Below are positions 14,876-22,926 of a DNA stretch of 52,915 bases, piece after piece; position 1 is the first letter of the stretch; the number at the start of each line of letters is the position of its first letter. This DNA comes from Lachnospiraceae bacterium (GTDB lineage: Bacteria > Bacillota > Clostridia > Lachnospirales > Lachnospiraceae). Under the pieces are notes generated by a model. That model did no database searches. It was not told the origin of the DNA and saw only the letters and a list, made by a program, of their open reading frames with translations. Made by a program: the position numbers and the translations under genes. The stretch lies in contig CAJTCV010000024.1 in assembly GCA_910574805.1 (NCBI GenBank), positions 1 through 52,915 of the forward strand, in the 5' to 3' direction.

Positions 14876-17800
14876 CTATAACTTTTTATTCAGTTCGCCT
14901 GCCGCCTCCAGGATTTCTTTCCCGGTCAGGTATTTCTTCTTATTCCTGTTTTCGCCATCCATGACCGCTTTCACCAGACGCTCCATCGCGTCCTTATTCA
15001 TCTCAATAATGCGTATTGCCTCTTTCAACTGTTCTGATAAGATCCGGTTAATGAGTGCTCTTGCCTTTTTGTCATACCAATAATCTGCCTCTCCCGTTTT
15101 AAGTTCTGTCCTTCTGATCACGGCCAGTCCCATCTCTTCTTCATACATCCCGAACTTACACACCATATCTGCGGCAATGTTCGTAGCATACTCCAGATCA
15201 CCAGATGGACCATATGTCAGGCCATAGCCAAATACCATTTCGGCTGCCCTGCCTCCCAGGGCGGAACAGATCCTCTCCAGATAATATTCTTTGGTCGAAT
15301 CCCTTTCCCCTGTTCCGGGCAACATATATCCACCATGATTCCCTCTTGCCACAATGCTCATATAAGCGGGTGGTCTGCCATAGTACAGATCGATCAGGGC
15401 ATGTCCTGCCTCGTGATACGAGGTACGCTCGATCTCCTTTGGAGATCTGTCAATCCTTTCCTCGCCCAGGGTGCATTTTTCAAATATTTCATCAAACAGG
15501 TCGTCATCAATCACGCGGTCCGACCGGATCCCCTCCCGCAAAGCTGCCTCAACGACCTTCTCAAGCTTTGCCGGAGCCAGGCCCCTGGACCTGTCAACAA
15601 TGCTTTTCATCTCTCCATCCGAAATATCAAACATATCGTTCTGCTTTTTGATGAGTTTTTCCAGCAGCCACTTTCTTCCCTTTCCATCCAAAACGCCCAT
15701 CTCAAATGACATGTCAAAGCGGCGCTGAAGAGCAAAGTCAATTTTGTTTCCAAGGTTCGTGGCTGCCATGACAAATACCGGCTTATCGTCCCTGCTGATA
15801 AATCCATCCATCTCGGTCAGCAACGCGTTCAGGGACGGGTTTGGCGCACAGAAATATTCCCGGTTCATACCGATGGCGTCAATTTCATCGATGAACAGGA
15901 TAGCAGGCGCGTATTTTCTCGCAATACGAAATTCATCCTGTACCTTCCTGGGCCCCCCATTCAGCAGCTCACCTGCGCTGATGGAAAGAAAATTCACTCC
16001 GGACTCCGAGGCTACCACCTTTGCCAGCGAGGTCTTGCCGGTTCCCGGAGGGCCATACAGCAGGACACCCCTGGGCTTCACACCTTTTTTATTATACCTC
16101 TTAGGATTCTTTAGATAATGAATAAAAAATTCCAGCTCCTTTTTGAGGTCCTCTGACACATAAATATCGTTCCAGCTTTTACGCGGACGCAGATCGTCGG
16201 ACAGCATCGATGACCTGTCCCCGGACTCCACTGCTGTTTCAAGCTTGAAATCGCAGAAAATGATGCTTCCCGCATGGGTCTTCTCGTCAAATTCTTTTTT
16301 TGTCTCATATGTCAGAACCTGACGGCGCGCTGCCAGCGTCTCCATTACCACCTGGCAGCTTACGTTCTGGTAGATATCCTCCAGCTGACTTCTAAAATAT
16401 TTACGCTCGATAAATCCTCCAGCCCCTCTTTTCACAAGGGTATTTTTCTCTTTTTCCGTATAGGAGTGTCCGCTGCTTCCGTCCAGAATATAGACCGGGA
16501 TTTCTTGATCTTCCTCCCGAAGTTTACAGAATGCCTCCCGCCCCATCGTCCTGACATCCGCAACATTCAGCCCGTTTCCCACATTTTCAAGGCCATACAG
16601 ATAGTCGATGACCGCAAAAAGAACATTCTCCTTATGGATCATTTTCATAAACCCAAGGATATCCAGGGTATTTTCCACGCGTACATGATTATTTTTTATC
16701 CTGCCAGCCGACTCGTATTTCACAGTTCCGAAGACAAGGATCACACAGTCCCTCTCCCCAAAGTAGAAGTCTTCGATCTCCTCTGCGGCGCCTTTCAGAT
16801 CACATTTCCACCCGATCTTTCTGACCATGCCGCTTTCATCCAGTCCCTGCTTTTCCTCCGCCAGTTTCAAAAACTCATACAATTCCTTATTTATGAGCTT
16901 GCCGGACATTTTGGAAGCATTTCTGGCATCTGCTCTTCCGCCCATGGAATATAATACGGTTCGGGCCAGATATTCTTTACCCTGATCCAGTTCATAGCCG
17001 TATTCCTTTTTAATTTTTTTCAGCCGGCTCCCTATATCCTTCTCCACCAGTTTCAGAATGGTATCCGCCTTTAAATGATTCAGCATCAGAACTGTGTACG
17101 AAGACATTCTCGAAAGTATTTCCGGTGGAAAACAGGGCTGCTTTGTTCTCGGATTGATATCCTTCCCCAGCGCATCGATCACCACCTCCTCTGGAAGCAG
17201 CGTAAGATTTTTATTCTGCGCACCGTCATAAAGCTGCCGACCTGCATTGCTTGTGAAAAAAATAACAGTATCTTTGAATGATACATTTTTCTCGTGGAAC
17301 CTGTCCCTGCAGACTCCTTCATCCAGAATCTGCAAAAAGATCAATATGACGCCGCGGTCCGCCTTTTCGATCTCGTCAAACAAAAGAACGCACCGCGGAT
17401 TTTCATCCACAAACTCGGTAAGTGCACCGCCGCTGTCCGTATTTCGATACTGGCGGGCCCAGCCCTGAAGGTCCCCTTCTGAATCCTGTGTGCCATATCC
17501 TGACATATCAAATCGTTTAAAAGGAAGTCCCAGCTTCCTGGCAAACAGCTGAGCCATAAAAGTCTTTCCCACTCCTGGAGGTCCTGCTAAAAGGTATACG
17601 TTTCTGGGGCCTCCCTTATTCGGCTGCAGCCGGATCGTCAGTTCCCTGTCAAAATATGCCGCTCTCAGCTTCTCAATGGCCGCATCCTGCCCAAAAACCA
17701 TCCCCTTCAGCTCGTATTCTACAGCCTCAGCCTGCATCAAAAGCTGCTGCATGGAAACCTCGTCCTCCGCCTCATCTGCATCTTCCGTTTCAGATGTCCA

Positions 17801-18448
17801 GGGCTTTGGATAACGGTTGGCCAGCCGGCTCACAAAATCGGCTGCTGCATGCGGATGATACCCAATGGCATTCTCCGCCTTCAAATCCCTGTAGCCCGCT
17901 GTCAATTCGCTCAAATTCCCATCAGAGGCACATCTTTCCAGATGTCTCTTCAGTCTGGCTGCAGCCGCCGCCCGGTCGCTGTCGCTCTGTTTCGATTTAA
18001 TCGTATAGATACATTGTTTCATATCCTCCGCTATCGCCCAGTATTCCGTCGGCCCGGCATTTTTTTCTCTGCCTGCACTTTTCCATTTGTCAAATTTTTC
18101 CTCGTCATCCTCCTCTTCCTGCTCTCCCTTATCAGAAAAAGGTTCTGGACCTTCTGCTCCTGCCTCATCACCGAAGGGCAGAAACCCGTCTTCCTCCCAG
18201 CTCGCATCCTCCAGACAGTCGGCGCTCTCCCCCAGATACACCAGGTCCCCCAGATATTCTTCCGCTTCTTTTATGGCATATCGCAGGCTGCCGGGCACAT
18301 CTTCCGCCGCCTCCTCAAGCTCGCTCCGGTATTCAAAACGGCGGTATTTTGCATTTGAATACCTGTTTGTCTGCTCCGAGCATTTCCGCCATTCATTAAA
18401 TATCCCCGTCTTTCTTCCGCTTTTTACCGCGTAAATCATTTTTTTCAT
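14876..18448 (-). CDS. Hybrid-binding domain + Clp-type AAA+ + receiver-like + soluble FtsH-type AAA+/M41 protease
   Basis: 1190 residues. Residues 4-46 (IYAVKSGRKTGIFNEW onward) match the RNase H1 hybrid-binding (viroplasmin-like) domain. Residues 50-120 are an acidic linker and 130-240 are helical. The first AAA+ is Clp-like: Walker A GPPGVGKT 289-296, Walker B LLFDEIEKA 355-363, sensor TSN 399-401. Residues about 566-695 resemble a receiver (IDYLYGL with Asp 615; GAGGFIERKYF near 675-685). The second AAA+ is FtsH-like: GPPGTGKT 799-806, FIDEIDAIG 852-860. It is followed by an M41 zinc protease with HEAGH 1012-1016 and GPSGDLEYAT, giving the third ligand Asp 1084. FtsH membrane segments are absent. 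Third gene of an operon with the nuclease and receiver genes. I know no described protein with this domain order. Confidence 0.9.
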   Translation of the reverse strand: MKKMIYAVKSGRKTGIFNEWRKCSEQTNRYSNAKYRRFEYRSELEEAAEDVPGSLRYAIKEAEEYLGDLVYLGESADCLEDASWEEDGFLPFGDEAGAEGPEPFSDKGEQEEEDDEEKFDKWKSAGREKNAGPTEYWAIAEDMKQCIYTIKSKQSDSDRAAAAARLKRHLERCASDGNLSELTAGYRDLKAENAIGYHPHAAADFVSRLANRYPKPWTSETEDADEAEDEVSMQQLLMQAEAVEYELKGMVFGQDAAIEKLRAAYFDRELTIRLQPNKGGPRNVYLLAGPPGVGKTFMAQLFARKLGLPFKRFDMSGYGTQDSEGDLQGWARQYRNTDSGGALTEFVDENPRCVLLFDEIEKADRGVILIFLQILDEGVCRDRFHEKNVSFKDTVIFFTSNAGRQLYDGAQNKNLTLLPEEVVIDALGKDINPRTKQPCFPPEILSRMSSYTVLMLNHLKADTILKLVEKDIGSRLKKIKKEYGYELDQGKEYLARTVLYSMGGRADARNASKMSGKLINKELYEFLKLAEEKQGLDESGMVRKIGWKCDLKGAAEEIEDFYFGERDCVILVFGTVKYESAGRIKNNHVRVENTLDILGFMKMIHKENVLFAVIDYLYGLENVGNGLNVADVRTMGREAFCKLREEDQEIPVYILDGSSGHSYTEKEKNTLVKRGAGGFIERKYFRSQLEDIYQNVSCQVVMETLAARRQVLTYETKKEFDEKTHAGSIIFCDFKLETAVESGDRSSMLSDDLRPRKSWNDIYVSEDLKKELEFFIHYLKNPKRYNKKGVKPRGVLLYGPPGTGKTSLAKVVASESGVNFLSISAGELLNGGPRKVQDEFRIARKYAPAILFIDEIDAIGMNREYFCAPNPSLNALLTEMDGFISRDDKPVFVMAATNLGNKIDFALQRRFDMSFEMGVLDGKGRKWLLEKLIKKQNDMFDISDGEMKSIVDRSRGLAPAKLEKVVEAALREGIRSDRVIDDDLFDEIFEKCTLGEERIDRSPKEIERTSYHEAGHALIDLYYGRPPAYMSIVARGNHGGYMLPGTGERDSTKEYYLERICSALGGRAAEMVFGYGLTYGPSGDLEYATNIAADMVCKFGMYEEEMGLAVIRRTELKTGEADYWYDKKARALINRILSEQLKEAIRIIEMNKDAMERLVKAVMDGENRNKKKYLTGKEILEAAGELNKKL

Positions 18449-18496
18449 GGCCTGACTTTTCCCATCATCCTTTTCCCTATATTATGTAAACTTTAT

Positions 18497-19351
18497 TCAA
18501 TTATTTAATTCCATGTTTCTTATATAATGTTTTTTTGCGTATTGTACCAGAAATTCTTCGTATTTCTCTTTTGAAATGCTGTTCAGCAGCTTAAGCGGCG
18601 CCTGAAAAGCTTCCGAATTGTAATCCGCACTGCGGGCCAACGGTATATGGATCCCATACGCGCTCTCCAGCATCTGATCCAATGCGTCCACATAAAGATT
18701 GGTCAGATAATAGGCAATGACAGACGCGCAGGCTACTGCCATCACTTTGGAATCTGCCTTTGTGGCGATCACTGCCTGACCAGCCGGTATATCGAGTTCT
18801 TTAAGGATTCTGTCATGATGCCATCCATCCTGAAAGTCGTCCAAAACCATATAATCACATGACACCTCTTTGGCCAGTGTCAGCAGCGCAGCCTTATGTT
18901 CCTGTCTCAGCACCTCCTGGAGATTGCCGGATTTTTTCCCGGAGCCGGGTTTAAAGTCTTTATTAAATTTATCATTTAACAGTACGCTTACCACAAATGT
19001 CGCGTAATCTGAACGAATGACTTTTCCCTCCCTGCCCTCAAAATCCTTATAGGAGGTAAATCCTGTCAGCATCTCACCTATGGGGTAAAATATTTCTTTT
19101 GCTGTCTCATAATCCTTACCGTAGGCTTTTGAATCCTTCACCCCCAGCCCGAGAAGTTTTTCCATATTTTCCGGTCTTACACAGGCGGCAGCTGTGATCA
19201 ACGGTCTGAAAATCTCTCCCTTACCGGCTTCATCGCTTCCTATGATACATTTCTCAAAGTTCAGCTCTTCCAGTGAAACCTCGTTTCCAGCCTCTGTTTT
19301 AACCATTCCACTGGCATATCTCCTGCGCAGCTCATTTACATTCTGCATCAT
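18497..19351 (-). CDS. RNase HII/HIII-like nuclease
   Basis: 284 residues with a type 2 RNase H fold. The motif GSDEAGKGE gives D40 and E41, VKDSK follows (71-75), LDDF gives D171/D172 and TKADSKVMAVACASVIAYY gives D200. These are the four acidic positions that cut RNA in RNA:DNA hybrids. Residues around NLQEVLRQEHKAALL resemble RNase HIII, but the roughly 80-residue N-terminal substrate-binding domain of RNase HIII is missing. A hybrid-binding domain is instead found on the large AAA+ protein downstream. Start ATG-ATG has AAGGAGG inside the previous gene; the frames overlap by 20 bases, so translation is coupled. Divergence suggests a specialised rather than housekeeping role. Confidence 0.88.
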   Translation of the reverse strand: MMQNVNELRRRYASGMVKTEAGNEVSLEELNFEKCIIGSDEAGKGEIFRPLITAAACVRPENMEKLLGLGVKDSKAYGKDYETAKEIFYPIGEMLTGFTSYKDFEGREGKVIRSDYATFVVSVLLNDKFNKDFKPGSGKKSGNLQEVLRQEHKAALLTLAKEVSCDYMVLDDFQDGWHHDRILKELDIPAGQAVIATKADSKVMAVACASVIAYYLTNLYVDALDQMLESAYGIHIPLARSADYNSEAFQAPLKLLNSISKEKYEEFLVQYAKKHYIRNMELNN

Positions 19352-19751
19352 TTGTTCCTCCTTGTTTTTCCAATCTACTCAGTACTTCCTTAAAATTTAA
19401 TTCCAGGTCATTAAGCTTATTATACCATACGCTTCCTAATATGTTGGAACTCCTGTAATTCAGAGAAGAACATATAATGACCGGTATATCGATTTTTTCT
19501 TCTTCCATCCTTTCGATCAGTTTGAAGCCCGCCTCTTCATCTACAGTTTCCCCCGCTGCTAACGGATACTGCATATCTGTCACGATCAAATCTGTCTTAT
19601 CCTCGCCATGGTATATCTGTTTCCACAGTTTTTCCTGATCTCTCACAGTCATGATATTTTTTATGCCGTTAAATTCCAGGGCTCTTTGTATATCAATGCT
19701 CTTAAAAATATCATCATCCGCAATTACCACATGAATCTCCGACAAATCCAT
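19332..19751 (-). CDS. Stand-alone response-regulator receiver protein
   Basis: 139 residues consisting only of a receiver domain. The acidic pocket is ADDD (12-14), the phosphoacceptor is D59 in LIVTDMQYP, the switch Ser is in IICSS (95/96) and the conserved Lys is K112. No output domain and no histidine kinase gene are adjacent. A loop of about ten extra residues (AAGETVDEEAG) follows the phosphorylation site. Start chosen at MDLSE with AAAGGAG; the open frame extends 40 codons upstream, interrupted by one TAG. It is first in the operon with the nuclease and the AAA+ protease. It probably acts as an adaptor or switch, as receiver adaptors do for Clp proteases elsewhere (inference). Confidence 0.88.
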   Translation of the reverse strand: MDLSEIHVVIADDDIFKSIDIQRALEFNGIKNIMTVRDQEKLWKQIYHGEDKTDLIVTDMQYPLAAGETVDEEAGFKLIERMEEEKIDIPVIICSSLNYRSSNILGSVWYNKLNDLELNFKEVLSRLEKQGGTNDAECK

Positions 19752-19832
19752 CAGCCTCTCTCCTTTCGCGCAAAATCTCCTGATGAAGCTCCTCATCTTC
19801 TCAATTATATCATCCTTGATCTTTTTAATGTC

Positions 19833-19871
19833 CTATTTGAATGCCTGCTGTACTTTCTGTACTTTCGTCAT
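19833..19871 (-). CDS. Short upstream ORF in frame with receiver gene
   Basis: ATG with a GGGGGAGAG ribosome site starts MTKVQKVQQAFK and ends at TAG. Past the TAG the same frame continues (DIKKIKDDIIEKMRSFIRRF) without another stop into the receiver gene. Either it is a 12-residue leader peptide, or a point mutation (CAG to TAG) split a longer helical N-terminus. The ribosome site is stronger than that of many genes here. Confidence 0.45.
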   Translation of the reverse strand: MTKVQKVQQAFK

Positions 19872-19905
19872 TAATTCTCTCCCCCTCTTTCTTTCCTGTA
19901 ACAAC

Positions 19906-19934
19906 AAGATATACTATTTAATGCAATTTATCAA
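19906..19934 (-). promoter_or_regulatory. Promoter of receiver-nuclease-AAA+ operon
   Basis: TTGATA (19929-19934) and TATCTT (19906-19911) on the minus strand with 17-bp spacing. Transcription would start near 19899, just before the short upstream ORF. No operator palindrome was noticed. Confidence 0.6.
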
Positions 19935-20105
19935 GTGACTTTCCAGGATTTAATGAACGATGGGAATTCTGATTTTTGGCAGACCAGCATGTTATTTTCT
20001 ATTCCCTCTGACATGCAGGAATTCGCTCAGCACAATCAGATCTCAGCGGATCATTTCGCGAAATACCTGAAAATATTCTGTCATATCAAAAATCCCGGCC
20101 ACGGA
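19935..20105 (+). other. Unrecognised plus-strand coding-like remnant
   Basis: A frame containing FSIPSDMQEFAQHNQISADHF has protein-like composition. It lacks a start with a ribosome site and runs into the ECF terminator hairpin. I do not recognise it. It may be the tail of a lost gene. Confidence 0.2.
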
Positions 20106-20138
20106 TCTTCTAAAATCCATAACCGGGATGTCTTACAC
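20094..20138 (-). terminator. Terminator of ECF S-component gene
   Basis: ATCCCGG and CCGGGAT form a stem with a large loop, followed on the minus strand by TTTTT, a few bases after the ECF stop codon. Confidence 0.6.
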
Positions 20139-20151
20139 AAACCGTATAAAC

Positions 20152-20688
20152 TCACGAATACGCTTTCGCCTCATGCGCGATCCGCCGGATATCCGGGACC
20201 GTCAGAAGGACCGGATACAGGAGCGCGCCGATCACCAGGCCGCTGATCCCCTGTATGATGTTGGCGGGAACGCTTGCCGCGGCCGCAGCTACGCCGTACA
20301 TCATCGATTCGCAGAGGAAATATCCGCCTGCCACCAGCACGATATCTGCGATTCCGCCCAGCACCACCGCCGCGCCGCGGCTTTTCGCCGTCTTTCCGAT
20401 CTTCTGATAGATCAGCCCCGCCGCGAAAGCAACCGCGCCCTTGATCACAAACGTGATCGGTACGTAAATGAAATATCCGCCCAGCAGGTCCGCCAGAGCA
20501 GACCCGATGCCGGCAGCCAGAAGCCCCCAGTGCGGGCCAAGGATGATTCCGGACAGGATCACCACTGCATCACCGGGATGGATATAGCCGCCCGTCCCCG
20601 GCGTGGGAATCCGTATGGACATGGTCGCCACGCACGCAAACGCCGCAAACAGCGCGGCCAGCACGATTTTCTTCAGATTATACTTCAT
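20152..20688 (-). CDS. ECF transporter S component
   Basis: 178 residues with five to six membrane segments (LKKIVLAALFAAFACVATM; GGYIHPGDAVVILSGIILGP; AAGIGSALADLLGGYFIYVP). The YIHPGD and GSALADLL segments are typical of the ECF_trnsprt S-component family, which binds a vitamin or related micronutrient. It works with shared EcfA/A'/T subunits encoded elsewhere. Start ATG has AGAGG upstream. Upstream at about 20728-20785 an inverted repeat (GTAAAACAATTCTGGACTG and its partner CAGTCCAGTTTTAC) could be an operator. The ligand cannot be told from sequence alone. Confidence 0.85.
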   Translation of the reverse strand: MKYNLKKIVLAALFAAFACVATMSIRIPTPGTGGYIHPGDAVVILSGIILGPHWGLLAAGIGSALADLLGGYFIYVPITFVIKGAVAFAAGLIYQKIGKTAKSRGAAVVLGGIADIVLVAGGYFLCESMMYGVAAAAASVPANIIQGISGLVIGALLYPVLLTVPDIRRIAHEAKAYS

Positions 20689-20727
20689 GCTCAAAACCTC
20701 TTTTCTTTTTTAAGTTCAGCCTATTGT

Positions 20728-20785
20728 AAAACAATTCTGGACTGAATAAAATATCCAGTTTTAAAAAATTTGACCAGTCCAGTTT
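20728..20785. promoter_or_regulatory. Inverted repeat upstream of ECF S gene
   Basis: GTAAAACAATTCTGGACTG and CAGTCCAGTTTTAC are inverted partners about 25 bp apart, with an extra CCAG copy between. It could be an operator for a vitamin-responsive repressor or the scar of a small element. Confidence 0.4.
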
Positions 20786-20823
20786 TACCCCCGCACCGCT
20801 TTGTGCGGAAAGGGGGACAGAAA

Positions 20824-20965
20824 TTGAAAGCACTCGTAAAACTGCCGATCGGCATCGAATTTTTTCAGGAAATCCGTACAGAAGGCTTTTACTATGCGGA
20901 TAAGACGAAGCTGAGCGCCGAACTGCTGAACGACTGGAATGACCACCATATTAAAATACGGCATT
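20824..20965 (+). pseudogene. AAA-ATPase-like/PD-(D/E)XK (DUF1703-type) N-terminal remnant
   Basis: KLPIGIEFFQEIRTEGFYYADKT followed by KLSAELL is the conserved opening of this common Clostridial family, which continues to a P-loop and a C-terminal nuclease domain. Similarity ends after about 45 residues and the P-loop is absent. Another broken member lies at 37970-38641. Confidence 0.6.
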
Positions 20966-21043
20966 GCCTGCCGCAGACAGACCTGCATGGTCAGAATGGC
21001 GGCAGACAAAGACGGATAAAACGCTGGCAAAGACCAGCGTTTT

Positions 21044-22378
21044 TTAGTATCCATACCGTTTCTTCTTTCCGGCCAGGAACAGGAACGTCACTCCTGCCGC
21101 CAGAATCTCCGCCGCCACGATAGACATCCAGATCCCGTCGATGGCCCAGAGGATCGGGAAGATCAGGACCGCCGCGCACTGGAAGACCAGCGTCCGCAGA
21201 AAGGAGATCAGTGCGGAAGTAAGTCCGTCGCCGAGAGCGGTAAAGAAGGACGATCCGAAGATCGCAAAGCCGGAGCACAAAAAGGAACAGGAAAAGAACC
21301 GGAACCCCCGGACAGTCAGCGCCGTCAGACCCGGATCATATCCCACGAACAGATACGACAGCGGTCCGGCCAGAAGCTGCCCGGCCGCAAACATCAGGAC
21401 CGCGGATACGCCGACCAGCAGACAGCTTTTCTTCAAAAGCCCGTGCATCTCCTGGTGATTCCCGGCACCGTAATGATAGCCGACCACCGGAGCGCTTCCC
21501 ACGGAGTATCCGATAAATACCGCCTGAAAGATCAGGCTGACATACATCAGGACTCCGTAGGCGGCGATTCCGTCCTCCCCGGCGTATTTCATCAGCTGAA
21601 TGTTATACAGCATGCTGACCAGCGACATGGAGATATTGCTCATGAGCTCGGAGGAGCCATTGGTACAGGTACGGACCAGAGCCCTTGTATCCGGACGGCC
21701 CCTTAGTCTCACAAGCCGCAGAAGACTTCCGTTGTTCCGCCCAAAATAGACGAGCGGAACCACGCCGCCTACAAACTGGCTGAAAGCCGTGGCTGCCGCC
21801 GCACCTTCCATCCCCCAGTGAAATACCGCCACAAACAGCGCATCAAGAACGATGTTGGTGACGCCGGACGCCACGGTCACATACAGTCCCAGCTTTGGCT
21901 TTTCCGCCGTGACGAACAGACACTGAAATTCAAACTGCAGCACATAAAACGGCAGCGCCAGCAGCACGATCCATCCATATCGGACGCTGTCACTGAGAAG
22001 CCTTCCCTCTGCGCCCATCCGTGAGGCGGCCGGGCGGATGCACAAAAAACCGAAGACCGCCAGCACCACGCCGCAGATGATGGATGTATAGACAATCAGG
22101 GAAAACAGCTCATTAGCTTTTTCCCGCTTCCCCTCTCCCAGCGTCTTCGCGATCAGCGCCCCGCCTCCGGTTCCGAACATAAATCCCGCACAGCCCAGGA
22201 TCATCAGAAGTGGCATGATAAAATTTACAGCCGCAAAAGGGGTCTTTCCTGCAAAATTGGACACAAAAAATCCGTCCACCACCCCGTAGATCGAGGTGAA
22301 CACCAGCATGATGACGGACGGAAAGGTGAAGCGCAGAAGGCGGCCATACGTAAAGTGATCCGATAAGCGGATGTTCAT
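21044..22378 (-). CDS. MATE family efflux transporter (MarR-controlled)
   Basis: 444 residues, about twelve membrane segments. MATE signatures are seen near the N-terminus (MLVFTSIYGVVDGFFVSNF) and in the glycine-rich GTGGGALIAKTLGEG stretch. The DinF/NorM-like length is complete. Its ATG overlaps the stop of the MarR gene (ATGA), so the two are translated together from the palindrome-controlled promoter. Release of MarR by a drug or metabolite would raise export (family knowledge plus inference). The substrate is unknown. Confidence 0.92.
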   Translation of the reverse strand: MNIRLSDHFTYGRLLRFTFPSVIMLVFTSIYGVVDGFFVSNFAGKTPFAAVNFIMPLLMILGCAGFMFGTGGGALIAKTLGEGKREKANELFSLIVYTSIICGVVLAVFGFLCIRPAASRMGAEGRLLSDSVRYGWIVLLALPFYVLQFEFQCLFVTAEKPKLGLYVTVASGVTNIVLDALFVAVFHWGMEGAAAATAFSQFVGGVVPLVYFGRNNGSLLRLVRLRGRPDTRALVRTCTNGSSELMSNISMSLVSMLYNIQLMKYAGEDGIAAYGVLMYVSLIFQAVFIGYSVGSAPVVGYHYGAGNHQEMHGLLKKSCLLVGVSAVLMFAAGQLLAGPLSYLFVGYDPGLTALTVRGFRFFSCSFLCSGFAIFGSSFFTALGDGLTSALISFLRTLVFQCAAVLIFPILWAIDGIWMSIVAAEILAAGVTFLFLAGKKKRYGY

Positions 22379-22830
22379 GTTCCATCCCCCGCTTTCATCT
22401 GTCCGGCCTTTTCCTGAAGCGCCGTCAGAAAATGCTCCGTCAGCTCCAGATATTTTTCCACATCCTGCTCCGGCCAGGAAGTGTAGATCTCATTCTCCGC
22501 CTGCATGATCCGCTTCACCGTCCGTTCTGCCAGGCCCATGCCCTTCTCCGTCAGACAGACCGTTTTATTTCTGGAACCGGCGGCTTCCAAATAGAGAACC
22601 CTCTCCGCTTCCAGTTTGCGGAGCGCGGAATTGACCGTCTGCTTGCTTAAACCCGAATACCGGCAGATATCCTGCAGAGGACAGCGCTCCCCCTGATCGC
22701 AGATCGTATAGAGAATGATCATGGCGCTGTCCGACAGGCCAAGCTTCAGCGACATCTCATGATAGACCGCATTCAGTTCCCCCAGAAGATAATTATAACG
22801 TTTCATTACTTTAGAAACCGGTTCCCGCAT
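22375..22830 (-). CDS. MarR family transcriptional regulator
   Basis: 151 residues with the MarR winged helix (CPLQDICRYSGLSKQTVNSA for the recognition helix; LEAAGSRNKTVCLTEKG for the wing). Start chosen at ATG after GGAGGTGCAGT. It precedes and overlaps the MATE gene by 4 bases. A perfect 14-bp inverted repeat covers its own promoter, the usual autorepression layout. Confidence 0.9.
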   Translation of the reverse strand: MREPVSKVMKRYNYLLGELNAVYHEMSLKLGLSDSAMIILYTICDQGERCPLQDICRYSGLSKQTVNSALRKLEAERVLYLEAAGSRNKTVCLTEKGMGLAERTVKRIMQAENEIYTSWPEQDVEKYLELTEHFLTALQEKAGQMKAGDGT

Positions 22831-22846
22831 ACTGCACCTCCACATA

Positions 22847-22894
22847 GTACGAAATCATACCATGTATTATAGTATGATTTCGTACCAATGTCAA
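22847..22894 (-). promoter_or_regulatory. MarR promoter with palindromic operator
   Basis: The minus-strand promoter TTGACA (22889-22894) and TATAAT (22866-22871) has 17-bp spacing. The exact inverted repeat GTACGAAATCATAC / GTATGATTTCGTAC (22847-22860 and 22872-22885) brackets the -10. Binding there would block RNA polymerase. Confidence 0.9.
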
Positions 22895-22926
22895 GTATGA
22901 AATTTTATCATACTGTATAACTGATT

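Noticed and set aside
15205-18434. Several plus-strand ORFs within the 1190-residue gene
   Set aside because: They are shadows of the intact minus-strand gene whose motifs are unambiguous.
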